The notes beneath the pieces are model-generated. The model was not told the DNA's origin. It saw nothing but the letters and a program-made list of their open reading frames with translations, and did not search any database. The translations under genes and the position numbers were made by a program. A stretch of 59,149 nt of DNA, from contig JAFGLZ010000231.1 in the NCBI GenBank assembly GCA_016927755.1, forward strand, positions 1-59,149, written 5' to 3'. This document shows positions 35,818-44,830 of the stretch, in pieces (position 1 is the first letter of the stretch; each line of letters begins with the position of its first letter). This stretch comes from Phycisphaerae bacterium. GTDB taxonomy: Bacteria > Planctomycetota > Phycisphaerae > UBA1845 > JAFGLZ01.

Positions 35818-37092
35818 GTGACGCATGAGAGCCAGCAGGGATCGAAGGTGGCGGCGCCCATCTTCGTGCAGAGCGGCAAGAGCGAGTTCCCTGAACTCGA
35901 TCAATGGCAACAGGTCGGGCACGACGAGGCCCAGATGGCCTATGACATGACCCTCCGAAACGAGCTGTCCGGCGGGACCGAGACGGTCCGCGAGTTCGAG
36001 GCCCAGTGGCGGGAAATGACGGGCTGCAAGTACGCCGTGACCACCATCAACGGCACGAGCGCCCTCTACAGCGCGTTCTTCGGAGTCAACGTCGGACCGG
36101 GCGACGAGGTCATCTGCCCCGTATACACCTGGATCTGCACGATCAGCCCCGTGCCCTTCCTTCACGCCACCCCGGTCTTCGCCGAAAGCGACCCCGAGAC
36201 CCTGATGCTCGACCCCCAGGACGTTCGTCGCCGCATCACGCCGAAGACGCGAGCGATCGTAGCCGTCCATCTGTGGGGGTGCGTCTGCGACATGGACGCA
36301 CTGATGGACATCGGCCGCGAGACGGGCGTGGCCGTCGTCGAGGACTGCAGCCACGCTCACGGGGCGATGTACAAAGGCCGTCCGGTCGGCTCGATCGGGC
36401 ACGCCGCCGCATGGAGTCTCCAAGGATCAAAGCCCGTCAGCGCGGGCGAGGGCGGAGTCGTCGCCACGAACGACGCGGAGGTCTTCGACCGCATGGCGAT
36501 GATCGGCCAGGTCAATCGGATCGCCGGTCTCGACCTGCAGACACCCAAATACCAGAAGCACCAGCCGCTCGGTACGGGAATCAAGTTCCGGGCGCACCCG
36601 CTGGGGATCGGGATCGCCAAGGTTCAACTCGCCAAGCTCGCCGAGTTGAACAAGCGACGAGGAGGGTACATCGAGGAGGTCGAGGCCGGTCTGGCCGACA
36701 TCCCGGGCCTCCGTCCCGTCAAGACGCACGAGGGCGTGCAGCGCGGCGGCTACTACGGCTTCCCGACGCACTACATGCCGGAAGAGCTCGGCCGACTGCC
36801 CTGCAAGAAGCTGATTGCCGCCCTCAACGCGGCCGGCGTCAGGACGGGCAGCGGATACGATCTCCTGCATCGCCTGCCCTACTTCGCCGAGGGATTCGAC
36901 CTGTTCGGACACGACCGCGGCCCGCTGTGCGGCGAGTATAAGGGCTACAAGGAGGGCGACTTCCCCGTCACCGAGAAGATGCACGCGAACCTGCTCTTCC
37001 TGCCCGTCCTGAGCGATCCCGTCCCGGACGCGGCCAGGCAGATCCTGGAGCGCGTGAGGCGCGTCGTCGAGAACGCCGACCAGATTCGCTAA
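35818..37092 (+). CDS. DegT/DnrJ/EryC1/StrS family PLP-dependent aminotransferase
   Basis: 424 residues, fold-type I PLP enzyme. Family landmarks: the ELSGGTETVREFEAQWREM start of the core, the cofactor region NGTSALYSAFFG, PVYTWICTISPV, VVEDCSHAHGAMYKGRPVG, and the PLP lysine K205 in SLQGSKPVSAGEGGVV. Members aminate keto-sugars in nucleotide-sugar routes for glycans or antibiotics. The GTG 35818 start has AGGAGA 8 bases upstream. No sugar dehydratase or epimerase is adjacent, so the sugar is unknown. The stop codon TAA coincides with the start of a dispersed repeat (37090-37138). Confidence 0.88.
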   Translation: MTHESQQGSKVAAPIFVQSGKSEFPELDQWQQVGHDEAQMAYDMTLRNELSGGTETVREFEAQWREMTGCKYAVTTINGTSALYSAFFGVNVGPGDEVICPVYTWICTISPVPFLHATPVFAESDPETLMLDPQDVRRRITPKTRAIVAVHLWGCVCDMDALMDIGRETGVAVVEDCSHAHGAMYKGRPVGSIGHAAAWSLQGSKPVSAGEGGVVATNDAEVFDRMAMIGQVNRIAGLDLQTPKYQKHQPLGTGIKFRAHPLGIGIAKVQLAKLAELNKRRGGYIEEVEAGLADIPGLRPVKTHEGVQRGGYYGFPTHYMPEELGRLPCKKLIAALNAAGVRTGSGYDLLHRLPYFAEGFDLFGHDRGPLCGEYKGYKEGDFPVTEKMHANLLFLPVLSDPVPDAARQILERVRRVVENADQIR

Positions 37093-37138
37093 CGCCCTTT
37101 CCGGTCAGATAGTTTCGTCTCGGGGAACATGGATCCGC
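37090..37138 (+). repeat. Dispersed 49-bp intergenic repeat, copy 1
   Basis: Begins at the TAA of the aminotransferase gene. By hand count it matches copy 2 (51508-51556) at 40 of 49 positions without gaps. The best-kept stretches are CGCCCTT, GGTCAGA and AGTTTCGTC. Confidence 0.6.
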
Positions 37139-37175
37139 GCGGGATAGTTTGGTTTCCGTTTGGACCACCTGCGCC

Positions 37176-37181
37176 TATAAT
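37176..37181 (+). promoter_or_regulatory. -10 box of the cmk-plsC operon
   Basis: A perfect TATAAT 24 bases before ATG 37206. The -35 (TTTCCG at 37153, 17-base spacer) is weak. A GGAGTGAGG ribosome site follows the box. Confidence 0.5.
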
Positions 37182-37205
37182 GCGCGGCCTTGGAGTGAGG
37201 CACGC

Positions 37206-37877
37206 ATGATCGTAACGATCGACGGTCCCGCCGGGGCCGGAAAAAGCACCGTTGCCCGTCGCCTTGCCGGCAAGCTCGGCATCGCCTACCTGGATACGGG
37301 AGCGATGTACCGCGCGATCGCGCTGCGGGCCCTTCGCCGGGGCGTGGACCCAGAGGACCAGGAACGGCTGGCCCGCATGGCCGGCGAGGCCGAGCTGAGC
37401 CTGGACTGCCGCGGTGACGGCGTGCGCGTCCTGCTTGACGGCGAGGACGTCACCGAGGCCATCCGAGGCATGGAGGTCAACCAGGTCACGAGCCTCGTGG
37501 CTAAGGTCCAGGGCGTGCGCGACGTCCTGGTCCGTCAGCAACAGGAGATCGGCCGGCGCCTCGGCTCGCTCGTGACCGAGGGTCGGGATCAGGGCAGCGT
37601 CGTCTTCCCCAAAGCCGACGTGAAGTTCGTTCTAGACGCCAGTGTAGAGACGCGAGCCCGCAGGCGGTGCGAGGAGCTGGGTGACAGCGGGCAGGACGTC
37701 TCGTTCGACGAGGTACGGACGAACCTGACGGAGCGGGACGATCGCGATTCGCCGAGGTGGGCCCCCCTGCTCGAGCCGGGGCGGGCGATCCGAATCGACA
37801 CGAGTGACATGACGATCGACCAGGTGGTCGATCGTCTGGCCGGCGAGGTCCGCGACCGCTCAGGGACGACCCCGTAA
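37206..37877 (+). CDS. cmk: Cytidylate kinase
   Basis: 223 residues. Phosphorylates CMP and dCMP with ATP. The P-loop GPAGAGKST is at 8-16, followed by LDTGAMYRAIAL, the NMP-binding segment. EGRDQGSVVFPKADVKFVLDAS corresponds to the family GRDIGTVVFP. RRRCEELGDSGQDVSFDEV and the DDRDSPRWAPL lid are also typical. ATG 37206 follows GGAGTGAGG. PlsC starts 7 bases after the stop. In many bacteria cmk is linked to a plsC gene, as here. Confidence 0.95.
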   Translation: MIVTIDGPAGAGKSTVARRLAGKLGIAYLDTGAMYRAIALRALRRGVDPEDQERLARMAGEAELSLDCRGDGVRVLLDGEDVTEAIRGMEVNQVTSLVAKVQGVRDVLVRQQQEIGRRLGSLVTEGRDQGSVVFPKADVKFVLDASVETRARRRCEELGDSGQDVSFDEVRTNLTERDDRDSPRWAPLLEPGRAIRIDTSDMTIDQVVDRLAGEVRDRSGTTP

Positions 37878-37884
37878 CGAAGAC

Positions 37885-38799
37885 ATGTCAGACACGAACG
37901 CCAACATCGCAGAAGAGGACACTCGGCCGCGGCCACCGATGCCCGAGCTGACCAAGGACGACCGGATGCGGCCTTGGTGGTTCTTCTGGCGGGTGATCGC
38001 GCGAACCCTCTACCTGTTCGTCTTCCGGGGACGCGTCCTCGGCGTCAAGAACGTGCCCCGACAGGGAGGCCTCCTGCTGGTCTCGTCGCACCAGAGCTAC
38101 TTCGATCCGGTGCTGGCGTCCCTTGCCTTCGATCGCGAATGCCACTTCATGGCGCGGGAGGATCTGTTTCACAGCCGAAAATTCGCCCGCTTCATCGCAT
38201 CCCTCAACGCCTTTCCCGTCCGGCGAAACAGCGCCGACATGCGGGCTATCAAAGAGACGCTTCGACGACTCAAGAAGGGCCGGATGATCCTGGTCTTCCC
38301 CGAGGGAACACGGACGCCCGACGGGCGGATCGGCGGGCTTCAGCCCGGCGTGGCCTCCATCGCCAAACAGGCAAAGGTCACTGTCGTGCCCACGCTCATC
38401 GAGGGGGCGTACAACGTCTGGCCCCGACACGCCCGAGTGCCCAGACCGGCGAGGATCATCGTCAAGTATGGCAAGCCGATCTTCCCCGACGAGATCCGGT
38501 CAATGACCAAGACCCAACTGATGGAGCGGCTCGACCAGACGCTCCGCCAGATGCAGGCGGACGTGCGGAGGACCTACCATTTGCCCCCGCTGCCCGGAAC
38601 GGAGGAGCACCGACGTCGCACCGAACGAAGCGTGGCCCCCGATTTCGGCCGCGGCTGGCACTTCGGCTTCGTGGCCGAGCGGCTCTTCCTGCGGACGAAA
38701 CCCGGACGGGACGCGTGTTTGCCGACCGAGGCAGACTCGACACGTGACGCCGCGGAGGCATCACCCGCGCCGGCGATCGAGGAGAGGCAAGCGACCTGA
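37885..38799 (+). CDS. 1-acyl-sn-glycerol-3-phosphate acyltransferase (PlsC-like)
   Basis: 304 residues. Membrane-associated acyltransferase of phospholipid synthesis. The HX4D motif is SSHQSYFD (H69, D74) and the acceptor motif is FPEGTRTPDG (E140, G141). An N-terminal hydrophobic patch (WWFFWRVIARTLYLFVF) anchors it. Residues from about 235 form a charged C-terminal extension not usual for the family. Directly downstream of cmk in one operon. Acyl donor (ACP or CoA) is not predictable. Confidence 0.88.
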   Translation: MSDTNANIAEEDTRPRPPMPELTKDDRMRPWWFFWRVIARTLYLFVFRGRVLGVKNVPRQGGLLLVSSHQSYFDPVLASLAFDRECHFMAREDLFHSRKFARFIASLNAFPVRRNSADMRAIKETLRRLKKGRMILVFPEGTRTPDGRIGGLQPGVASIAKQAKVTVVPTLIEGAYNVWPRHARVPRPARIIVKYGKPIFPDEIRSMTKTQLMERLDQTLRQMQADVRRTYHLPPLPGTEEHRRRTERSVAPDFGRGWHFGFVAERLFLRTKPGRDACLPTEADSTRDAAEASPAPAIEERQAT

Positions 38800-38845
38800 G
38801 ACGCCGTCCGCACAGAACGCGGACTTCACTTAAGGAGACAACCAG

Positions 38846-40195
38846 ATGTCGCACGAGCTGTCACGACGTGAGTTCGCCCTATCGGCCGTGGCCGCCGGAA
38901 CCGCCATGGCTGCCCAAACCTCGGCGGGAGTCCTAGGCGCCAACGAACGCCTGCAAGTCGGCGTCATCGGCGTGGGAAACCGCGGCCGTGAGCTTCAGGA
39001 TGCCCTGAAGGCAATCCCCGAGGCGAAGATCACGGCCCTCTGCGACGTGTACGACCCCTTCCTCCAGGCAGCCAAGGACGACCTGGGCGGCAACGTCGCC
39101 ACGTACAAGGACTACCGCAAGCTGATCGAGAGCAAGGACGTCGACGCCGTCGTCATCGGCACGCCCGATCACTGGCACGCGCTACAGTTCGTCGACGCCT
39201 GCAACGCCGGAAAAGACGTGTACGTCGAGAAGCCCCTCTCGCTGACCGTCAAGGAGGGGCGGATCATGTGCGACGTCGCCAAGAAGACCGGGCGCGTCAC
39301 GCAGGTGGGCACGCACCGCCGCTCGTCGAAGATGTACGCCAAGGCGGCCGAGCTCGTTCGTTCGGGACACATCGGGCACGTCAGCGTCGCCAACTGCTAT
39401 CACCTCCAGAACGAGACGCCCATGGGCATGGGCAAGCCCGCCGACAGCGCCCCGCCGCCAGGGCTGGACTGGGACCTGTGGCTCGGACCGGCCCCGAAAG
39501 TGCCCTATAATCGAAACCGTTGCCTGTATCGCTTCCGGTGGTTCTACGAGTACTCGGGCGGCCAGCTCACCAACTTTGGCACCCACTACCTGGACATCAT
39601 CCAGTGGGCGCTGGGCCAGAACGCCCCGAAGGCCGTCATGGCCATGGGCGGCAAGTACGCCGTGCAGGACAACCGCGAGATCCCCGACACGATGCAGGTC
39701 GTCTGGCAATACGACGGCTGCATCGTGACCTTCTCCCAATACAACGCCAATAGTGCCGCCGGCAACCCGCCCCACGCCGAGACCGAGTTCCGCGGTACGC
39801 TGGCCACGCTCTACACGGGCTACCGCGGCTGCACGATCGAGCCCCAACGGGTCCGCTACCGCGAGATCCCCTTCAAGGACCCACGCGACCGCAAGGGCTC
39901 CAACGGGCAGTACGGCGCGCTCAAGCCCTCCGGCGTCGAAAAGAGCGAGATCAAGGGCGGCGCCACCAACGTCGATCACGTCCGCAACTGGGTCGAGTGC
40001 GTCAAAGCCCGCAAGGAATGCAGCGCCCCGGTCGAGGTCGGCCATCGCAGCACGAGCGCCACGCTGATCGGCAACATCGCCCTGAAACGCGGCAAGGTGC
40101 TCGAGTGGGACGCCCAGGCCGAGCGGTTCACCAATGACGACAAGGCCAACGAGATGCTCTTCTACCAGTATCGCAAGCCTTGGAAGCTCGCCTGA
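38846..40195 (+). CDS. Tat-exported Gfo/Idh/MocA family oxidoreductase
   Basis: 449 residues. The twin-arginine signal is SRREFALSAVAAGTAMA in the first 25 residues. A Rossmann domain follows: VGVIGVGNRGREL, VIGTPDHWHAL and EKPLSLTVKEG with the catalytic lysine. The C-terminal domain contains GGQLTNFGTHYLDIIQWALG. These NAD(P)-dependent enzymes act on sugars or inositols; planctomycetes carry many exported ones of unknown substrate. AAGGAGA precedes ATG 38846. The following symporter may import the same sugar. Confidence 0.9.
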   Translation: MSHELSRREFALSAVAAGTAMAAQTSAGVLGANERLQVGVIGVGNRGRELQDALKAIPEAKITALCDVYDPFLQAAKDDLGGNVATYKDYRKLIESKDVDAVVIGTPDHWHALQFVDACNAGKDVYVEKPLSLTVKEGRIMCDVAKKTGRVTQVGTHRRSSKMYAKAAELVRSGHIGHVSVANCYHLQNETPMGMGKPADSAPPPGLDWDLWLGPAPKVPYNRNRCLYRFRWFYEYSGGQLTNFGTHYLDIIQWALGQNAPKAVMAMGGKYAVQDNREIPDTMQVVWQYDGCIVTFSQYNANSAAGNPPHAETEFRGTLATLYTGYRGCTIEPQRVRYREIPFKDPRDRKGSNGQYGALKPSGVEKSEIKGGATNVDHVRNWVECVKARKECSAPVEVGHRSTSATLIGNIALKRGKVLEWDAQAERFTNDDKANEMLFYQYRKPWKLA

Positions 40196-40449
40196 CGGCG
40201 AGCTCCCACGAACGCCGGCACCTCGACGTATTGGCTTCTCCCCCCGTCGCGCGCGGCCTCGACGCGGCGGTCGAAGTCGGGTACCCTATCCCCGCTGAGC
40301 CGGACTCTGGCCCCCTCCTTCCGACACGGGCCCTCCGGTAGCCAGCCTCTACCGCACTACGAGCAGAACGCTACAGCTTGGGGAAGGCTCCGAACCCGTC
40401 CCACCGCTCCTCCCTTCGGGACGAACGCGGGGCCCAGGAGGACGCCGAC

Positions 40450-42591
40450 TTGAACCTGCATTGGATCGACTGGGTCATCGTGTTCGGGATGCTGACATTC
40501 GTCGTTGGCGTGGCGATCTCGACCAAGAAGCACACTCAGAGCGTCGCCGACTTCCTTGCCGCCAACCGCTGCGCGGGGCGGTATCTCCTGTGCATCGCCG
40601 AGGGGATGTCGGGCCTGGGAGCGATCAGCGTCGTGGCCTTCTTCGAGCGCTTCTATGCCGCGGGCTTCACCGCCGCGTGGTGGGACATGCTCCTGTGGCC
40701 CGTTGGATTGGTCGTGGCGCTGTCGGGATGGGTCAGCTACCGCTATCGCGAAACGCGCGCGATGACCCTCGCTCAGTTCTTCGAGATCCGCTACAGCAAG
40801 CGCTTTCGGGTCTACGCCGGCATCGTCGCCTGGGTCTCCGGGGTCATCAACATGGGGATCTTCCCGGCGGTGGGAGCACGGTTTTTCATCTACTTCTGCG
40901 GGCTGCCCGAAACGGTGCCCGGACTGGGCATCTCGACCTTCGCGACGCTGATGGTTCTCCTGCTGGCCGTCTCGATCCTGTTCGTCTTCCTCGGCGGACA
41001 AATCGCGGTCATGATCACCGACTTCATCCAGGGCATGTTCACCAACGTGGCCTTCCTGATCATCTTGATCGTGATCTTCTGGATGTTCGACTGGTCCGAG
41101 ATGATCGCCACGCTCAAAACGGCGCCCGAGAATGCCTCGCGAATCCACCCCTTCAACGCCAGCGCGGTCAAGGGATTCAACTTCTGGTTCTTCTTGATCC
41201 AGGCGGTCGCAACGGTATACGGCTGGCGAGCGTGGCAGGGATCACAAGGGTACTTCTGCTCGGCCAAGTCGGCCCATGAGGCCAAGATGGCCGGGATCCT
41301 GGGCGCATGGCGGCTGATGGTCCAAATGCTGGTGTTGATGCTGCTGCCGATCGGTGCCTGGGTGATGATGCACCACCCGGACAAGGCATATCTGGCCGAT
41401 CAGGTTCGTCATACGCTATCCACTATCGGCAACGAGCAGATCCAGGAGCAGATGACCGTGCCCGTCGCGCTGGTCAAGATGTTGCCGATGGGCGTGGCGG
41501 GGATGCTCTGCGCGGTGATGCTGGCGGCCTTCATCTCGACGCATGACACGTACCTGCACTCATGGGGCAGCATCTTCGTCCAGGACGTGATCCTACCGTT
41601 CCGCAAGAAGCCATTCACGCCCAAGCAGCACTTCTGGCTGCTTCGAGCGTCGGTCGTTCTCGTGGCCGTCATCATCTTCTTCTTCAGTCTGCTCTTCAGA
41701 CAGAATGACTTCATCATGATGTTCTTCGCGTTGAGCGGAACGATCTACCTCGGCGGCGCCGGATCGGTCATCATCGGCGGGCTCTACTGGAAACGCGGCA
41801 CCACGATGGGGGCGTGGCTGGCCCTGTCCGTGGGAGTGGTGCTCGGCCTCGGCGGTTTGTTCCTGAACCAAGGCTGGCGCGGCACGGTCTATCCCTGGCT
41901 GGTCAACCGCGTTCCCTGGCTCCACGACGCACTCAAGACCGTCGTGGAGGGGATCTCCAACAACGTACCGGGGATTCACTGGAAGATCGGTCCCGAGGGC
42001 TTTCCCTTCGACGGCCAGTGGATCTACGCCTTCGCCATCGTCATGGCCGTCGGCATCTACGTTACGACCTCACTGCTCGGATCGTATGTCTTCAAGAAGC
42101 CGGACTTCGACATGGATCGCCTTCTCCATCGCGGGCGCTACGCCAGGAAAGGCGAACATGCGGACAACGTCGAGATCCCAAGCGGCTGGCGGGCCGTGTT
42201 ACCCAGCAAGGAATTCACCTTCTGGGACAAGATCATCTACCACGCTAACCTCATCTGGACGCTGCTGTGGATCCTCGTCTTCCTGACAGGTACGGTTTAC
42301 GGCTTGTTCTTCAAGACGACCGACGACGGATGGGCGAAGTTCTGGCGGGTCTACGTGATCATCACGGTCTCCGTCGGCGCGGGCACGACGATTTGGTATT
42401 TCTTCGGAGGAATCCATGACATCAAGGACTTGTATAGCAGGCTCCGAACCCTGAAACGCGACTACCGCGACGTCGGCATGGTCGTCCACGGACATGATCT
42501 CTCCGAGGAACCGGAAGCAGGCGCGATTCCTCTCGTTGTGGACGTCCCAACGGCGCCCCCGCCGGATGAGTCGCCCGGCGCGCCCGTCTAG
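40450..42591 (+). CDS. Sodium:solute symporter family transporter (SSS)
   Basis: 713 residues, about 13-15 membrane spans, matching the SSF family (MASFFSGxxxxG-type core). The sodium-site region appears as SVADFLAANRCAGRYLLCIA and GAISVVAFFERF, and STHDTYLHSWGSIFVQDVI fits the eighth core helix. The C-terminal 150 residues add a further membrane span and a cytoplasmic tail. TTG 40450 is the likely start: AGGAGG lies 8 bases upstream and LNLHWIDWVIVFG is a typical opening. The substrate is probably a sugar or sugar acid; it follows an exported oxidoreductase on the same strand but 254 bases away. Confidence 0.88.
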   Translation: MNLHWIDWVIVFGMLTFVVGVAISTKKHTQSVADFLAANRCAGRYLLCIAEGMSGLGAISVVAFFERFYAAGFTAAWWDMLLWPVGLVVALSGWVSYRYRETRAMTLAQFFEIRYSKRFRVYAGIVAWVSGVINMGIFPAVGARFFIYFCGLPETVPGLGISTFATLMVLLLAVSILFVFLGGQIAVMITDFIQGMFTNVAFLIILIVIFWMFDWSEMIATLKTAPENASRIHPFNASAVKGFNFWFFLIQAVATVYGWRAWQGSQGYFCSAKSAHEAKMAGILGAWRLMVQMLVLMLLPIGAWVMMHHPDKAYLADQVRHTLSTIGNEQIQEQMTVPVALVKMLPMGVAGMLCAVMLAAFISTHDTYLHSWGSIFVQDVILPFRKKPFTPKQHFWLLRASVVLVAVIIFFFSLLFRQNDFIMMFFALSGTIYLGGAGSVIIGGLYWKRGTTMGAWLALSVGVVLGLGGLFLNQGWRGTVYPWLVNRVPWLHDALKTVVEGISNNVPGIHWKIGPEGFPFDGQWIYAFAIVMAVGIYVTTSLLGSYVFKKPDFDMDRLLHRGRYARKGEHADNVEIPSGWRAVLPSKEFTFWDKIIYHANLIWTLLWILVFLTGTVYGLFFKTTDDGWAKFWRVYVIITVSVGAGTTIWYFFGGIHDIKDLYSRLRTLKRDYRDVGMVVHGHDLSEEPEAGAIPLVVDVPTAPPPDESPGAPV

Positions 42592-42739
42592 ACTGCAATG
42601 AGGGCAGGGAATGGACGGTTCGCCGGCAAGCCGATCCGGCTGCGATTCGTCATCAAGGACGCGGATCTCGATGCGATCCGCTTTAGGAACTAGCCTTTGG
42701 GGTGCGCCAGAACGCACAAGACCATGCTGGAGGACCACC

Positions 42740-43489
42740 ATGTCGAGCCGAATCTTCCGCTTCGCGCCTCTCGGACTCATCCTCGCTGCTGCCACCGGCT
42801 GCCAACAACAAGCCACAGTCAAGGTCGGCGCGCCGTACACGTGCCACCAAGCAACCGGCCCCATCACCATCGATGGCAAGCTGGACGAGCCGGCCTGGAA
42901 GGACGCCGAGACCATCACCACGTTCTACCCCCTCGACCCCGCCAAGACGACCCAAACCACCCCCACCGTCTTCCGCATGCTCTGGGACAAGCAGAACCTC
43001 TACGTCGCCTTCGAGTGCACCGATGACGACGTCTGGTCGTACTCGAACAAGGCCGACGACGAGCTATGGAACGGCGACGTCGGCGAGTTCTTCATCAAGC
43101 CGAGCACCCAGAAGCGCCCCTACTACGAATTCGTCACCGCGCCCAACGGCGCCCAATACGACGGCCGATACTCCAGCCGAGGCGCCGGCGGCTTCAACCG
43201 GTTCAAGGGCTGGAACGCCCACGCCAAGATCGCCACGAAAATCGACGGCACCGACGGCAACGGCGACGACGACGACCGCGGCTACGTCATCGAGATGGCC
43301 GTCCCCATGAAGGCCTTCGCCCAGGACGGCCTGCCCGCCGACGGAACGGTCTGGACGTTCGGCGCGTTTCGCTACGACTACTCCAAGTCCTTCGAGCAGC
43401 CCCTGCTGATGATGTCCATCCCCGAATCCAAGTCGGGCTTCCACTACTACGAGGGTTACGGAAAGCTGATCTTCAAGGGTAAGAAATAG
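42740..43489 (+). CDS. Lipoprotein with CBM9-like carbohydrate-binding domain
   Basis: 249 residues. A lipoprotein signal ends in ATGC (LGLILAAATGC). The rest is a single domain of the CBM9-like/DOMON fold: ITIDGKLDEPAWKDAETIT, FRMLWDKQNLYVAFECTDDD, WNGDVGEFFIKPS, YVIEMAVPMKAF. It probably binds sugars or glycans at the cell surface. GGAGG lies 6 bases before ATG 42740. It follows the symporter gene by 148 bases on the same strand. No catalytic residues are expected. Confidence 0.82.
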   Translation: MSSRIFRFAPLGLILAAATGCQQQATVKVGAPYTCHQATGPITIDGKLDEPAWKDAETITTFYPLDPAKTTQTTPTVFRMLWDKQNLYVAFECTDDDVWSYSNKADDELWNGDVGEFFIKPSTQKRPYYEFVTAPNGAQYDGRYSSRGAGGFNRFKGWNAHAKIATKIDGTDGNGDDDDRGYVIEMAVPMKAFAQDGLPADGTVWTFGAFRYDYSKSFEQPLLMMSIPESKSGFHYYEGYGKLIFKGKK

Positions 43490-43591
43490 CCCGCCCCAGA
43501 CCCGACCGTAAGGGAGCAACGCGAACGTCCGCCGCCAAGAACCCCCGCTCTCCTTCGATCCCGATGGCGGACATGAAATGACGAGGACCAC

Positions 43592-44182
43592 ATGCCCGAC
43601 GACCGACTCGCGCGACAGATCCAATTCGTGCTCGAAATCGACAAGCTCAAGAGCATCTACCGACGGTCGTACCTGCTGAACGAGCAGCGGAACGAGAACT
43701 CCGCCGAGCACAGTTGGCACGTGGCGATGCTCGCGATGATCCTGGTCGAGCACGTCGACGAGCCCGTCGACCTGACCCGCGTGGTCAAGATGCTGCTGAT
43801 CCACGACATCGTCGAGATCGACGCCGACGACACCTTCATCTACGACGAAGCGGCGATGGCCGGCAAGGCCGACGCCGAGCGCAAGGCCGCCGACCGGATC
43901 TTCGGCCTGCTGCCCGAGGACCAGCGCGACGAGCTCATCGCGCTCTGGCACGAGTACGAAGCCCGCCAAACGCCGGAGGCAAGGTTCGCTCTCGCCGTCG
44001 ACCGCCTCATGCCGCTAATGCACAACGTCAGCACCAAGGGAAAGGCGTGGCGCGAGCATGGCGTCACCAGCCGGCAGGTCATCAAGGTGAACTCTCGGAT
44101 CGGCGACGCGTCAGCCGAGCTATGGGACTTCGCCCGGTCGCGCATCGAGGAAGCCGTGGCCAAAGGCCATCTCGCCGAGTAG
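43592..44182 (+). CDS. HD-domain phosphohydrolase (YfbR/HDDC2-like)
   Basis: 196 residues. The HD-type metal site is seen as AEHSWHVAM (H40), LLIHDIVEIDADD (H71, D72) and ALAVDRLMPL (D137). The pattern and length match YfbR/HDDC2 5'-nucleotidases that hydrolyse deoxynucleoside monophosphates. GAGGA precedes ATG 43592. No operon partner is obvious. The nucleotidase activity is inferred from family resemblance only. Confidence 0.85.
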   Translation: MPDDRLARQIQFVLEIDKLKSIYRRSYLLNEQRNENSAEHSWHVAMLAMILVEHVDEPVDLTRVVKMLLIHDIVEIDADDTFIYDEAAMAGKADAERKAADRIFGLLPEDQRDELIALWHEYEARQTPEARFALAVDRLMPLMHNVSTKGKAWREHGVTSRQVIKVNSRIGDASAELWDFARSRIEEAVAKGHLAE

Positions 44183-44239
44183 ATACCGGACCAGTCGCGT
44201 CAGACGCGACGCACCTCAGTCATATCAGCCAGATCAGGC

Positions 44240-44680
44240 TCAGTCGTCTTGGTTTGTCTGAAGCACCGCCAGCGTCACAACCGCCTTGGCCACGAGCTTG
44301 GCCGCGTCGCCCTCGTGCGAGAACACTTCCGATTCGACGACGATGAGCGTCCGCCCCGCCTTGAGCACCTCGGCTCGGCATGAGAGCCTCTCGCCGCGAG
44401 CCGGTCGCAGGAAGTTGATCTTGAACTCGGCCGTCAGGACATACTTGTCCGCGCCGACCAGGCTGTTGCCGGCCGCGCCGGCCGTGTGATCCGCGATCGT
44501 GGCCTCGACGCCCGCGTGAACGACGTTGTCCTGCTGGAAGTGCTTCGGCCGCAGCGCCAGCGTCGTCTCGCACCACCCGGGGCCGACGTCAGCCAGCTCG
44601 ATACCGACGTCTCGGACGAACGCCGCCCGATGAAAGAGCTCTCCGATCTTGGTCTGATAGTCCGGATCCTTCGGTGTCAT
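44240..44680 (-). CDS. PaaI-like hot-dog thioesterase
   Basis: 146 residues. Hot-dog fold thioesterase of the PaaI group: LRPKHFQQDNVVHAGVEATIADHTAGAAGNSL is the signature helix region, and AEFKINFLRPARGERLSCRAEV follows. Such enzymes release acyl groups from CoA. A GAGGA site precedes ATG 44680; a longer frame to 44758 is not conserved. It is not close to the lipid operon (about 9 kb away), but a role in releasing acyl chains cannot be excluded. Confidence 0.82.
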   Translation of the reverse strand: MTPKDPDYQTKIGELFHRAAFVRDVGIELADVGPGWCETTLALRPKHFQQDNVVHAGVEATIADHTAGAAGNSLVGADKYVLTAEFKINFLRPARGERLSCRAEVLKAGRTLIVVESEVFSHEGDAAKLVAKAVVTLAVLQTNQDD

Positions 44681-44830
44681 TGGGCATCCTCGATCGGGCG
44701 CGGAGTGATACGGGCGCGTCATGAGGCGCCCTACGAGTTCCCCCACCGCATGCGACACAAGAGGCGTTCATGGCAGGCGAACTGGGGCGCTCCCTCCCAG
44801 CTAGCGGCATGCCATCCTGGCACCGAGACC

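Noticed and set aside
40196..40449. Regulatory element in the gap before the symporter
   Set aside because: Apart from the AGGAGG site and a CGCTGAGCCG 10-mer also present at 2042, nothing beyond chance was seen.
43527..43572. Inverted pair GTCCGCC/GGCGGAC before the HD-domain gene
   Set aside because: 32-base loop and 7-bp arms; too likely by chance at this GC content.
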